64,000 nucleotides of DNA. It comes from Artemisia argyi (taxonomy: Eukaryota; Streptophyta; Magnoliopsida; Asterales; Asteraceae). The stretch is from positions 125,203,823 to 125,267,822 of the forward strand of contig CM060685.1 of assembly GCA_030686995.1 (NCBI GenBank). The letters are read 5' to 3'. A model generated the notes under the pieces. The model ran no database searches and was not told the origin of the DNA. It saw only the letters and a list, made by a program, of their open reading frames with translations. Positions 1 to 11,904 of the stretch are shown here, piece by piece (the first letter of the stretch is position 1; each line of letters begins with the position of its first letter). The position numbers and the translations under genes were made by a program.

Positions 1-164
1 AAATAAAGGTTCGAAAGGTGTGATTTGTAATGGTCAGAAACACACTAGAGTTATTTTTTCTAGTTGTATGGGTTCATAGCTCATGAAGCAGGGGCAGAGC
101 CAGAAGTTTTTGGTCAAGGGGCACACTTTGATAAACTTTAGAAACAACACTATAAATTGGTACT

Positions 165-199
<35 letters not shown>

Positions 200-1270
200 A
201 TAACGAAAAAAGCCAATTATATTCAGAAATTTACACTACAATTTTTTTCGCTAGGGGGGGGGGACCTGCCCCTTGTGCCCCCCTTTTATCTCCGCCCATG
301 TCATGAAGTTAATGTCTGTTAGATTATAATAGCAATTGAAGTCTGTCCATACCTCTTTTGTCTTTCGGCGGTTCAACTAATCTTAGAACACCTAACAAAC
401 CGCACCTGAGTCAGTTAAAATTTTGTTAACAACCTCATGCCATGTAACTGTGTGGAGAACTGCGTCAGTAACTGTAGACTTGCAGTTTTTGAAAGAGTAG
501 TGTGCTTGTTGGTGTCATGTAGTTATTTGGTGGCTAATTAGCCAATCACATCTTGGCTGAACAGCTATTATGTTGTGTGAATGGTCAGTAAGCTCACCTA
601 GATTAATTTTGTTAGCAGCCTTGTTTTTCAAGTTTTATATTGTTACTTTAGCTTGACAAGGCTATCAACTACACTTTGGACTTTTCTGTAAATAGAGATG
701 AATATTCGTGGAATGTAGTAGTATCACCAACAATAACATTTTGGTGACTAATTAGCCAATCGTACTCCAAATAGAGATGAATATTCGTGGAATGTAGTAG
801 TATCACCAACAATAACATTTTGGTGACTAATTAGCCAATCGTATATCGGCTGAATTCCCGTCATGTTGTGTGAATGGTCAGTGACCTCACCTAGAGTGTC
901 GTGTTAAAGCCATTGGTTCTTTATGCCAAGGCAATTAACTACACATGTTTGACTTGATAGTAGCTCTGGATTTGCTGTTTAGTAGGGGTTAGAGTTTGTG
1001 GTAATTTTTGGTGGCTAATTAGCCAGTCACATCTTGCCTGAATGGCTACCGTGTTGTGTGAATGGTTAGTAAGCCCACCTAGATAATTGTGTTAGAAGCC
1101 TTTTGTGCTCAATTGTCTATATTGTTTCAGTGAGGCAAATAACTACACATGTTTGAGTTAAAACAGTATTCTCATTTTGATTGCACTTCCAGAGCTTAAA
1201 AAATGAATCATAATATTATATAGTTCCAGAGCTTAAAAGTGAAATATGTTTTTTGTCATCTAATAAAATT
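1..1270. repeat. Gene-free repeat region with a 32-G run and short tandem copies
   Basis: No coding exon is recognisable. A run of 32 G occupies 167-198, inside a segment resembling the repeat at 38880-39110. From about 519 to 1070 a motif containing GGTGACTAATTAGCCAATC or a close variant occurs four times, and the block starting near 692 is repeated almost exactly at about 768. This looks like a degraded non-autonomous element with internal tandem duplication. Short reading frames here are products of the G run. Confidence 0.6.
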
Positions 1271-2057
1271 TTCTCGCGCTTCTTCTTATCCTTCTGTAAA
1301 CTCTTCTTCAAAATCATGAACCTTCACTCCCATAGCCTTTTCAGTTGCCGCCTTCCATGAATGCTTTGTAGCCACCACCGCATTTTCTTTCTTAGCCTCC
1401 TGCAACTTCTTTGCTTTTTTCCAATTCCTTTACTTTTGAAACCTTTTTAGCCTTCTTCCTACTACCATCTTCGTCTCCCAATTTCAATTTCCCGAATTCA
1501 AAATCAGGCTCGATCTTTTCCTTACCCTTATCCTTACCACCACCACTAGCAGTTTTACCAATATTACTATTATCACGATCCTCCCTTTTTCTCTTCTTGT
1601 CAGTAAAATCAGGCCTTTGCCTGACCTCATTCATCATCATTGTTCTTTTCCCTTGGCCACGATTAGAACGAAGCATTTCAAGCTTATGATGCAATCTTTG
1701 TTGCAACTCCTCGTAAGTAACAGAATTGTCACTCTTACTTGTTTCACCATCAAAATTCGTCATTGGTTTCACTTTGATTTCAATCTCTTCCTCCTCTTCA
1801 TCATCATCATCGGAATCCTTATTATTGTTCTCAGCCTTATCGATGCTTTTCTTAAGAAGATCAAGCGTTGTAGTTTGTGCTTTCTCGGGGTCAAGACGGT
1901 CACGTCGGGATTGCTTAATGTTTTCTCATGTCTGTTGTTTAAGAGTGGCTTTTTTCACTTTGCTGAGACCTTGAACCCATGGTTTTGAATCTTCATCAAC
2001 TGGAAGGTAAAATTTTGCAGGGATCAATTCGATTAGCTTGTCAAAGAAGTGAGCATG
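1271..2057 (-). pseudogene. SURF6 pseudogene, inverted partial copy of the gene at 8141-9214
   Basis: On the - strand this stretch matches the SURF6-like coding sequence from about 8231 to 9024 almost base for base, so it copies the central part of the gene and lacks both the start and the basic C-terminal tail. It is disabled in at least three ways. An in-frame TGA at 1926-1928 replaces a CGA codon of the intact gene, a typical CpG-to-TpG change. A T run at 1415-1420 is one base longer than in the gene and shifts the frame. About 12 bases are deleted in the codons after the AMGVKVHD segment. The acidic stretch also differs in its number of Asp codons. The copied part has no intron in the parent gene, so retroposition and DNA-level duplication cannot be told apart. 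The near-identity suggests a young copy. Confidence 0.9.
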
Positions 2058-5000
2058 TACGCACACCCAGTCACCAATCAATGTAGCAAATATCAATGTA
2101 GTCAATACAATAGTCACAGTCAATCAATCAAATCTAGGATGGATCCATACGCCCCTGCAGGCCAATAACAATAATAGCAGTAGTCGATAACAATAATCAG
2201 GGACGGTGTGGTACATCTCTCCAACCACACTAGAGTACATAACATTGGTGCATCAATGCTATGGTTATGGCTACTCCACAACAAGTAATACCTGGGTAAA
2301 TACTGAAGGGTCATGTAGTCAAGATTCAATATCAAGTATAAGTGTCGAGTCATAATCAAAGGTTCAATGTCAAAGATTCAATATCAAAGGTTTAGTATTC
2401 AAGGGTTCAATATCAATGATTAATATCAAGGATCAATGTTAAAGGATCTATATCAAATGATCAATCAAAGATGTGATATCAATGGGTCAAAATGGAGAGG
2501 TCAAAGCCAATGTTCCAATTCACAGGGTTCATTATTCCATGTTCCAAAGTCCCATAGTTCATGATCAAAAGGGTCATATTGAGAGTTTAAAACAAAAGAT
2601 CAATTTAGCAGGTTCTCATCACTTGTTTAAAAAGGTTCGTAGTGCAATCCCATTTAAAAAGGTTTATAACAAATGTTCATTTAGAAAATATCTTCCAAAA
2701 GATGGCATTTATAAAGGTGATTCTTTAATAACGGTTTTCACAAGATATTCTTTAAAAGTGGTCTTCATGAATTTGTAAAATCCCATATAAGATTAGTCTT
2801 AAATCATAGTAAAAGTGTTGTTATAAAATAATTTCTCCTTTAAATATTTCCATGTCATAATTTTAAGAAAAGAGATTTCACCTCTCGTTATAATATCCCA
2901 AACAACATTCAAAGTCCCCTAAGGGTTCAAAGGTTGAGGTCACGAAAGGTTATCGAATTGGTCATGTCAACACCATACCGTAAGAGTCCAAATGAATGAC
3001 AATTTGATCACAATACTGGTGGAACACATCAATCATAGAGCCAAGTACGAAGGATCATAACCAAGACCAAACGGAAGTCATAACACGATAATCAAGTCAA
3101 AGACAAAGTCAAGAGAGAGAAAGTGTGCACTCTTACTGAAAGATTACGGAATATCTGTACCTTTGCCGAGTCAAAACAAACCGAGACCAAATGAAAGGAG
3201 AACGGTCATTCCTGCTTCACCAAACCTAGAAGCAGAATGGATTCGAATTAAGAAGAGTTCAACTCGCGTAAGTTACCTTTTTTAGTTATCTTTCCATTTT
3301 TAGTAACTTTCCATATTTAGTAACTTTCCATTATTAGTATCTTTCCATAATTAGTAAGCTTCCCAAATTAGTAATATTAGTCATTTATACAACATTATAG
3401 TATTTGAACGGACAATATTTATAGATTATGGTTTATTATGTCAATTTATCATAGTTTAGGGTCTAATGTGGCATTTTAACAAGTATAGGGTTTAATCAAA
3501 GTTCAGTACTATATGAGTCAAATTTCCAAAGTTGATAGTTAAATGTGTAATTTAATTCCATATATCATTTTAATATATAAATTAAGTTATTAAACCGATT
3601 TTTATGCATCTAATATATTATCATGCATTCTATCTTTGAAACGTATTTCACATGGCTGACTCTTAGTTTACATGCACTTACTATTCTTATTTCTTAAGTT
3701 AATATTACCAGATTGTAGTTGCTTATATTATGGTTCATTTTGTCGACACTTGAAGCTGCTAAAAACGACTCCACAACAGATTCATACCCAAGCTTAAACG
3801 AATCACACAACTATCAAGATCCCCCATGACAAACATTTTTATCGAGACCAAACAAGGACCAAAGCAACCGTACGTTTAACCAATCCAATCCTTAGTACTT
3901 AACCTTTTAAATCCATAATATATCATATATTTCATGCATGTGTATAATATAAGGTGTCATGCATGCGAATACAATGACCACATATGAGTATTGATACAGA
4001 AAATTTTAAGTCTATATATTGCATTTCATCACTTAACAGCTTACATGCATGCTCTTCTCTTTTAGTTTGTATAAGATTGGAAATAAATAGGTTGTGTCAT
4101 GTATTTAGTGATCCAAAACAAACGTAAACATGAGTCGAACAAACATCTAGATCGAATAGTTTTAGGGTTTTCTAGTTGTTATTTCATGTTGCTTGTTTAT
4201 GATTTCATGTTAGATTCTAGAGTATACATGTATACATCATTATACCCGATTCTCCTTAATTATTCATGAACATGTTGTACGTATATTGAGATCAAACGGA
4301 AAGAAATAGATTAAGGATTGATATTGGTACCCTTCGTGAATTGAATAGGAAGAAACAAGGATCACGAACCGAGACCAAGCCTTAACAAAAACCCTCCTTG
4401 TGATTGGATCAAAAGAATCGAGAAGCCACAAAACCATACCCAAGTCGATACCATAACAAACCAACACCCTTCGAACCTGGTCCATACACCATTTTCCACA
4501 CCTTGTCGCACACCTTCACTACATGTACCAAATCACGAAACCAAAACCTTGGCCTACACACGAACAAAAGCTAATCCCGCAACCTCCAAGTGAGACGTAC
4601 CAGTACGATCGAGATCGGAAGCACGACACTAGAAAAATTCCGCTACAAGGCTCGAACCCAGTACCACCACGATCGACACCAAAGCTTGAAACCAGAAGTC
4701 GATCACCCACCTGCTAGGAACTTCGTATCTTGATTTTGTGGCAGAAACGAATGGGATATGTTTAAGTTTGTTTCGGTTTTAAGAAGATGGAGATGTAAAG
4801 GATATGTTACACAGTTTTGAGAAGGCGTGTAAAGGGTGAGAAGAGAAGGAATGTAGTGTTTTGTTTTGAAATTAATGAGGTAAATACCATGTATAAGTTT
4901 TAGGATACAGGCTATGGCTATGTTTGGCAAAAGTAGCTGTAAGCAGTAGCTGTGAGCAGTAGCAGTGAGCTGCGAGCAGTAGCTGTGAAAAATGAGCTTT

Positions 5001-5779
5001 CTGCTCACAGCTTCTTAAAGAAGCATTGGAAAAATGAGCTTTTCTAAAAAATAAAAAAGCTCACCACTCTTTTGCCAAACAACACTGAAAATAAAAAAAG
5101 CTCATTCTCACCGCTCATTGACCAAAAAAGCTCCGTGCCAAACATAGCCTATGTTTGGCAAAAATAGCTGTGAGCAGTAGCATTGAGCAGTAGCCAAAAA
5201 AGTTCACAGCTTCATAAAGAAGCATTGGGAAAATGAGCTTTCCTAAAAAATAGCAAAGCCCACAGCTCTCATGCCAAACAAACATCAAAAATAAAAAAGC
5301 TCATTCTCACCGCTCATTACCCCAAAAAGCTACAAAAAAGCTCCGCGCCAAACATAGCCACAATGAGTAGAGGGGTGTCTTAACTAGGAAAGTATATACC
5401 ATGCATTTGATCGGGGGATTTGATCGTATATCACGCATGATTGAGGGGATTTGATTTGCCAAAAATCATGGAGATAATGGGGTGACTAGTTTTCTTCAAA
5501 TTTCTATTCCAAAAATAATAATCTGAATTATCACTATGTCCTATTTAATTTGTGCATCACATTTAAAACAAAATAAGGTCTAGGTTCAAAGTGACGTATA
5601 TAACGTGTCATATAAGCTTATATATGTTGTGTCGAATTTTATTTAGCACTTTGGTTACAGAATTTCGTCTTCGTAGCTTTTAAATTTGCAAAGTTCATAA
5701 ACTTAGGTTTAGTTCACAAGACATAGGAAAAATTCAAATTATACGGAAATTTTAGGAAAGACGAATTCCGGGTTTTACA
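2058..5779. other. Gene-free AT-rich stretch, possibly LTR-derived
   Basis: I see no supportable gene. About 2355-2470 is a degenerate repeat of a 15-base unit like TCAATATCAAAGGT, and 3280-3365 repeats a unit like TTAGTAACTTTCCA. TGTAAAATCCC at 2774 and GGGTTTTACA ending at 5779 are mutually inverted, as at the ends of a Gypsy-type LTR, and would define a solo LTR of about 3.0 kb. The flanking five bases do not match, so this is only a possibility. Two foldback MITEs lie inside it. Confidence 0.4.
4916..5359. mobile_element. Two adjacent foldback MITEs of one family
   Basis: Both units begin with GGCTATGTTTGGC or a near copy and end with its inverse GCCAAACATAGCC. The first spans about 4916-5149 and the second about 5148-5359, sharing the junction bases. 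Each is a hairpin whose arms carry repeated AGCTGTGAGCAGTAGC motifs and their inverses. There is no coding capacity. One copy probably inserted into, or duplicated at, the end of the other. Confidence 0.8.
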
Positions 5780-6437
5780 TTCTTGGAGTGGCACAAGATA
5801 GATGGTATTGGGCTTTAGAAGGCTCGGGGGAGTTTTCGGTATCCTCGATACGCAAGGCAATTGATGATTATAATTTACCTAATGTATCTTCTCAAACATG
5901 GTGGATTAAAGAGGTCCCTATTAAGGTGAATATTCATGCTTGGAAGGTTCGGTTAGATTGCTTGCCTACTCGGTTTAAATTGTCGCGTAGGGGTTTAGAT
6001 ATTCCTTCGATTATGTGTCCCATATGTGGTAAAGGAGTTGAATCGTCAGCTCATCTTTTTTTTGCGTGTGACTTTGCCAAAGATAATTTTCGTAAGATTT
6101 GTCGTTGGTGGAATGTGGATTTCATGGAGCTTAGATCGTTTGATGAGTGGGCGTCTTGGTTTGGTAATATAAGGATGTCGAGTAAGCACAAGAAGTTATT
6201 AGAGGGGGTTTGTTTTGGTTTATGGTGGCTTACTTGGTCTTTCCGTAACAAGATGGTTTTTGGCGTAGATCCTCCTTCAAAGATGACGCTTTTTGACGTC
6301 ATTCTTTTATATTCGTTTTATTGGAGTAGATATAGATGCAAAATGTCTTTTAGTTGGGTTGATTGGTTAAAAAACCCGTATCTTGTTTCCTTGTAATGTT
6401 CTAGCTCCTTGCTAGTTTTATTTCAATAAAATCCCGT

Positions 6438-6479
<42 letters not shown>
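5780..6479 (+). mobile_element. 5'-truncated LINE 3' end with poly(A) tail
   Basis: An open frame at 5788-6396 encodes the C-terminal part of a non-LTR retrotransposon polyprotein. It includes the zinc-binding module that follows reverse transcriptase (zf-RVT), recognisable by the WWIKEVPIKVNIHAWK segment, a LPTRFKLSRRG segment and CPICGKGVESSAHLFFAC with its C-x2-C and H-x4-C pattern. A short 3' UTR with AATAAA follows at 6425, then an A run of about 40 ending at 6479. The reverse transcriptase and endonuclease are absent. The zf-RVT-type end is frequent in Asteraceae annotations, by memory. The 5' junction coincides with the possible LTR end at 5779. Confidence 0.85.
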
Positions 6480-6483
<4 letters not shown>

Positions 6484-6701
6484 CTAGCGGTTACAAGGTA
6501 TTAATATGGTGACATTTTTTTTTTCTCATTAAAAATCACATTTATTTCATTAATATGACAGGTTATAAGTTTTGACCAAGTAAATTACATTTAAGTTTTT
6601 ATGGCTTTCTTTAATAAGAAATGTTTTTAGTCTTAAGAATTTTAAGACTTCCTCATTTAGAATGTCCTAAATGCTTTATAAAGGAGTATAGATATTTATA
6701 A

Positions 6702-7000
6702 GGGTGGTGGCAATGGGTGCGGTTTGGCATCGACATGAAGGCATACCGCCGGTGAACACCATTGCTACCCCGGCGGTATGATCATAGGTATGGGGTGAGC
6801 GGCATTCTTTGACTCAACGGTTTGGAGCAAAATGTGACCGTTACATTTATTGTTTGGAGCAAAAATAGATTGAGGTATGAAATCATTGTTGCCACTAAAA
6901 AAGGGTTGAGATGTATGAAAAAAGTATGAGTGAGATGAAATGATATTATTGGTGGGTTGGAAGGTATGAAATTTTTTCAGAGTCATTGTTGCCACCACCC
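6702..7000. mobile_element. Harbinger/Tourist-type MITE
   Basis: The element starts GGGTGGTGGCAA and ends with the inverse TTGCCACCACCC. It is flanked on both sides by TAA (6699-6701 and 7001-7003), the three-base duplication typical of PIF/Harbinger elements. It is about 299 bp and non-coding. It lies just upstream of the SURF6-like gene, within its likely promoter region. Confidence 0.75.
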
Positions 7001-7140
7001 TAAACGGTTATGAAAAAACTTTTATATTTGACATTTCCTTTAAAAAAACAAAAAGGCTTTACTTTTTTTTTTAACAAACAAAAAGGTTTTACTTTGAAAG
7101 CCTCCTTGTGGTAAAGCAACCAGTACAGACAGCCGCTTCT

Positions 7141-7202
7141 GCTTAAAGCCCTAAACCCTTGTCTCAACCGCCGAAAATCTTGACTTTTTTTCTTCATTTG
7201 AG
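7141..7202 (+). promoter_or_regulatory. Telo-box-like motif and 5' leader exon of the SURF6-like gene
   Basis: CCCTAAACCCTT at 7149-7160 resembles the telo-box found upstream of many plant ribosome-biogenesis and ribosomal protein genes. The leader exon appears to end at 7202 with ...TTTGAG followed by the donor GTAAGG. The transcription start is inferred, not seen. Confidence 0.5.
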
Positions 7203-8087
7203 GTAAGGGTTCTGTGTTATTTATACTTCCATTTGAATATCATTCATGCTCATTAGGGTTTAATCTTCATTTTATGTTCTCTTTTTTTGCTGATAAAAAA
7301 AGTACTCCGTAAATATTACAAGGGTAATTTGCTTCTTAAGCTCGTTAATTTGTGTGTATTCACAAAAAGCTTAATCATTTACTAAAATTTTGCAATAAGT
7401 ATGCAAAAGGATATTTAGTTATTTTTTATCTGCCAATTTATGCATATCTGTTGAGTCTGGTGTTATAAGCTGTTTATCTTGAAATAATGTGAATGATTTA
7501 CCTAGATATATACAAACTTAAAATGGGTTTATGCTATGTGTTCAAGTGATTTTGTTGATTGCAGCTGCTAAGGGTGTGTTTAGAAATTAGCGGGGCGTTT
7601 GTTTCGGCTTTTATAGCCGGTTTATGGCTTATTTGGTTTTGGGCTTATGTTTCATTAGCTCACTTTTTGTGGCTTATTTAGCAACTTTTCGGTTTATGTA
7701 ACCTTATTATGACATAATTAATATATATAAGCCAAAAAGTTTCAAAATAAGCCGCAAAAAATGAGCTTATAAAACATAAGCCATAAGCCAGCTATATAAG
7801 CTGAGTAGAAAACTAAGAAATATTTTCTTCCACTAAAACGCACATTTAGCTTTTGTAAGTAAGGTCATTTCCTGTTTCCTGTATTGTATACGGAATGATT
7901 TATCTCCTTTTCAAATCTAGTCGATACAAGCTATGGTGACTGAGTCCATGTTTATATTGGAAATAGATGCTGTCATTTGTAGATTTCTGTCCAAAAGATA
8001 CTGACATGAATATATGTTTAGTTTACCAAACAGCCTTAATTGGTATTTCTTTGGACTTGTGTTCTGACGTTTATACATGTTTTTCAG
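7203..8087 (+). other. Intron in the 5' leader of the SURF6-like gene
   Basis: The donor GTAAGG is at 7203 and the acceptor TTTTTCAG ends at 8087. A second plausible acceptor, CTTTTCAG, ends at 8138, two bases before the ATG. The intron carries a foldback MITE at about 7592-7803. No coding sequence is seen in it. Confidence 0.6.
7592..7803. mobile_element. Foldback MITE, GGCTTATGGCTTATTTGG family, copy A
   Basis: The left arm contains TTTATGGCTTATTTGGTTTT and CTCACTTTTTGTGGCTTATT. The right arm carries their inverses, with AAGTTTCAAAATAAGCC, TGAGCTTATAAAACATAAGCC and ATAAGCC. The same family occurs at 12804-13020 and 19288-19518. A GGGTGTGTTTAG start preceded by TAA at 7569-7571 may be the true outer end. 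Non-coding. Confidence 0.7.
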
Positions 8088-8140
8088 GTTTGAAGAAAGC
8101 AAAAGCCTTTTCAAACCGTCCTGTTTCCTTCTTTTCAGAA

Positions 8141-9214
8141 ATGGGGAAGAAGATGAAAAAAGGGGGAATTTCCACAGCTTCTGATGTCGTTGAAGCCCCA
8201 ACTATCGACCTCAAAACATTAATCCAGGACCATGCTCACTTCTTTGACAAGCTAATCGAATTGATCCCTGCAAAATTTTACCTTCCAGTTGATGAAGATT
8301 CAAAACCATGGGTTCAAGGTCTCAGCAAAGTGAAAAAAGCCACTCTTAAACAACAGACACGAGAAAACATTAAGCAATCCCGACATGACCGTCTTGACCC
8401 CGAGAAAGCACAAACTACAACGCTTTATCTTCTTAAGAAAAGCATCGATAAGGCTGAGAACGATAATAAGGATTCCGATGATGTTGAAGAGGAGGAAGAG
8501 ATTGAAATCAAAGTGAAACCAATGACGAATTTTGATGGTGAAACAAGTAAGAGTGACAAGTCTGTTACTTACGAGGAGTTGCAACAAAGATTGCATCATA
8601 AGCTTGAAATGCTTCGTTCTAATCGTGGCCAAGGGAAAAGAACAATGATGATGAATGAGGTCAGGCAAAGGCCTGATTTTACTGACAAGAAGAGAAAAAG
8701 GGAGGATCGCGATAATAGTAATATTGATAAAACTGCTAGTGGTGGTGGTAAGGATAAGGGTAAGGAGAAGATCGAGCCTGATTTTGAATTCGGGAAATTG
8801 AAATTGGGAGACGAAGATGGTAGTAGGAAGAAGGCGAAAAAGGTTTCAAAAGTAAAGGAACTGGAAAAAGCAAAGAAGTTGCAGGAGGCTAAGAAAGAAA
8901 ATGCGGTGGTGGCTACAAAGCATTCATGGAAGGCGGCAACTGAAAAGGCTATGGGAGTGAAGGTTCATGATGACCCAAAGCTTTTGAAGAAGAGTTTACA
9001 GAAGGATAAGAAGAAGCGCGAGAAGAGCGCAGGCAAATGGAAGGAAAGGGTGGAGACACAGGATAAACTGAGGGAGGAGAAGCAAGCTAAGAGGAGAGGC
9101 AATATAGATGAGAGAGCTAACCAGAAGAAAGCACGGAAGATTGCAAAGAGAGAGAAGAAGCTTATGAGGCCTGGATTTGAAGGCAAAAAAGAAGGATATA
9201 TTAATGACAAGTAG
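8141..9214 (+). CDS. SURF6-like ribosome biogenesis protein (357 aa)
   Basis: A single open coding exon encodes a 357-residue, highly basic protein of the SURF6/Rrp14 family. These are nucleolar factors needed for rRNA processing and assembly of both ribosomal subunits. The N-terminal third carries the HFFDKLIELIPAKFYLP segment, followed by an acidic stretch (EEEEE) near residue 117. The conserved YEELQQRLHHKLEMLR helix begins near residue 138. The C-terminal third, from about HSWKAATEKAMG, is the Lys/Arg-rich coiled SURF6 domain ending KREKKLMRPGFEG. The ATG at 8141 is the first in frame after either candidate leader acceptor; the open frame extends upstream but that part is intronic. Family known, role inferred from the family. 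A near-identical broken copy lies inverted at 1271-2057. Confidence 0.92.
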   Translation: MGKKMKKGGISTASDVVEAPTIDLKTLIQDHAHFFDKLIELIPAKFYLPVDEDSKPWVQGLSKVKKATLKQQTRENIKQSRHDRLDPEKAQTTTLYLLKKSIDKAENDNKDSDDVEEEEEIEIKVKPMTNFDGETSKSDKSVTYEELQQRLHHKLEMLRSNRGQGKRTMMMNEVRQRPDFTDKKRKREDRDNSNIDKTASGGGKDKGKEKIEPDFEFGKLKLGDEDGSRKKAKKVSKVKELEKAKKLQEAKKENAVVATKHSWKAATEKAMGVKVHDDPKLLKKSLQKDKKKREKSAGKWKERVETQDKLREEKQAKRRGNIDERANQKKARKIAKREKKLMRPGFEGKKEGYINDK

Positions 9215-11579
9215 CTCCGAAAGGTGCGCAAATTGTAATGATATTTGGATATTTTTTTTATGGAACTTATATTTATTCGATGTTTTTCTTGTTATTCACA
9301 TCAGCCATAGAATATTTATGGATTTTGATGATGTGAACTTTGTTCTTAATATAATATGCTTTGAAGAATTGACGATGTGTCCTTTGGGATCAGTCACACC
9401 CATTTATCAAGTAGATCTTTTGCTGATTCTGATAATCGAAGTTTTAAACTAGAGTTTACAATATCCTTAGACTTTCTGATGCATTTCAATGATGGAAAGT
9501 TGGTTTAATATAAAACGGGTCGAAGAATTAGTGTTTATTTGCTGGAAGTTGCTGTTATTTTGGTTTCATTTGGGAATTGATAGATGGGTACTATGAGGAA
9601 CCGGACATACCTTACTTAATCCTTTTAGATGCATCATGTTGCCGGTTATAAATATTTCATATTGTTTACTTGTGTTCTGTAGTAGCTCTTTGATTCTATA
9701 TGCATTTCAATGGTGGAAATTTCTGGTTTCAGTTTCATACTCTATTATATAAGCTAAATATCCTTAAAATACCTGTTTTTGAAATGGTAAAAGCAGGATA
9801 AAAGCTAATATAACTCCTAATCGTTTATCGGATGTTCTATGCTACTTATTAGTAGAAGTATCTAACTTGTTATTTGCAGTAGCTTCCAGATTTTCTTATG
9901 GTTTTTAATTATGGTATTTTATTTAGTGAGTCAGTGAGTGGTATATTTCGTTTTGGTCCAATTAGTTCATGAGTTTCATGTAGAACATTCCCTTCCTATA
10001 GGCAAATAGCAATGACAAATCTTATACTTTTATGCCGACGGGTGGCACCCTTCTTTGCTTTGGTAATAATTATGAAAGTTGAGAGTCATATTTCTTGCGA
10101 GTTCCTTCCGTGATATACTGATAATGTGTGCTTTTCATATGGTATCATCCTGAATGTATCTAATTTTGTTGCACTTCAAATTAATTTATCAACTTGCTTT
10201 TGGAATACGAATTAGTTTTGGAATTTGTCTTCAGTTGAAGATGCCTTTTGAGTCTTTAAACGTCTTTGTTTATTTGCAACTGCCATATTCTAGTGGTTCT
10301 TTACAGTGATGCCACTCTTTGCAGACTCTCCCTTAATCAGGCTATCGTGGTTTGAACTTTTAACGATTGGCTTTGGTGCCTGTTTCGACTTATTGGTGGC
10401 TAGGCTGCTGATGAGGAGATGTAGGCTTCTGCACATCGCAGTCATTCTATGGCCTCTTTTTGGTGTTATATGAAATTGATGTGTCGATTGAACTTTGATT
10501 AATCTTTGTATCATTAGCTGTTTAATCTAATAAAAAACACACTTCAGAAGCACGAATAAGGTTTCCAATACCCTTATGAATTAATGTCAGGGAAATAGAC
10601 GTTTACAAACTTTCATCATATTAAATCTTGGCATGTGAAATGTCCAACAGTTGTCTAAGAAGACCATGTTTGCAAGAAGACCATGTTTGCATCTTTGGCA
10701 GTTTGCAATGTTTTGGATTATCCTATAACTGCTGATTTCCTTGGTGGTTGCATCTTCAATACAAAGTAGACAATCTTCAGACTTTTTATGCCAAGGGTTG
10801 CATCATGCATTTCAAACTTGAAACATATTAAAGTTCAAAGTCTATACTTCTACCCCACTTGAAACATATGAAACTTTGCTGAAGTTTGATGCTCTTGTTT
10901 GAATCTATTCTCACAAAGATTAATCAGAGTGTAATGTAAACTGCTATTTTATCGATGTCAAAATTGTTAGAAACTAATCTTAATTATTTGCTTGAATAGC
11001 TTATGTCTAGTTTTTGAATAAATTATTTCGACCCTATAGACGTTCGAGTATTATGAAATTCTTGTCGGGATAAGTTAAGAAAACACTTTGTTTCCAAACA
11101 CAAGAGAGCAAAGAAAAATAAAGAGATTATATGAAATTCTTATGTTAGAATGAGACATAAAAAAGATGGAAGTTGATAGTAATGTCACCAACAGTAAAAT
11201 GAGTGTGCACTCCGCGTCTTTGTTGTGATAATATGACATATCATATTATTAGCTCAAATTAGTGTGCACTCCACGCTTCCTTACCTCATGTCCGAACATA
11301 TACGAAATCTCATTGGTATCTAGCAAATCACAATCATCTAAAATAGTGATTAAAAATCACGAGCTTGGGTAACACTCAAACAAACCATTGTGTGCGTGTG
11401 TTAACTGTGTGGACAGTGTGCAAGAATGTAAGAGTTGGATCCCTTTTTTTGGGTGTGATGCCTTCTATTTATAAAGAGCCATTTATGGTTTAAGGATAAA
11501 CCCCGCGTGGATGATCAACGGCTGTAGACAGGTAGGGTGTTAATCATCCAGTGAATAGACAAGAATGACAGGTGGTGGC
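9215..11579. other. Gene-free stretch downstream of the SURF6-like gene
   Basis: No exon, ORF or terminal repeat convincing enough to name. The first few hundred bases are probably 3' UTR. A short direct duplication containing AAGAAGACCATGTTTGCA lies at about 10657-10690, and AGTGTGCACTCC occurs twice between 11200 and 11275. Confidence 0.5.
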
Positions 11580-11850
11580 TTCTCTTGGCTCATACGAGGT
11601 CGTGCCCATCTCCATTGTTTTTCCTTGTGTGTCTCTCATTGTCATATGTCAGATAGTACATCTTAACCGTTAGTGACGGTTGTCTCATGCGTGTCTGCAC
11701 GATTTGAGATTCTTCCCAAGGCCAGGCCATGGGAGCGTGGTTGGGCCTATCAAGTATTGATAATGAACTTTTGCTAAATATTGATAATAGGCTTGACTTT
11801 GACGTACAGTTAATGGACTTTGGCATTAATATTAATATGCTACCCTATAA
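11580..11850. repeat. Degraded LTR-like relic, copy 1
   Basis: This shares the succession CTCTCATTGTCA, TTAACCGTTAG, then CTATCAAGTATTGATAAT and TTGACTTTGACGTA with 16010-16240, where the same motifs occur in the same order. No ORF. It probably represents an old LTR family, but no TG...CA boundaries were resolved. Confidence 0.45.
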
Positions 11851-11904
11851 CATAAGCATAAGCCCAAATTTATATAACCTTAGCCACACACACCCTTAGT
11901 TACA

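Noticed and set aside
83..322. Open frames with poly-Gly and poly-Pro at the left edge
   Set aside because: They are produced entirely by the 32-G run and carry no domain.
2774..5779. A confident 3 kb solo Gypsy LTR
   Set aside because: The ends are inverted (TGTAAAATCCC / GGGTTTTACA) but flanking five-base duplications do not match; kept only as a possibility.
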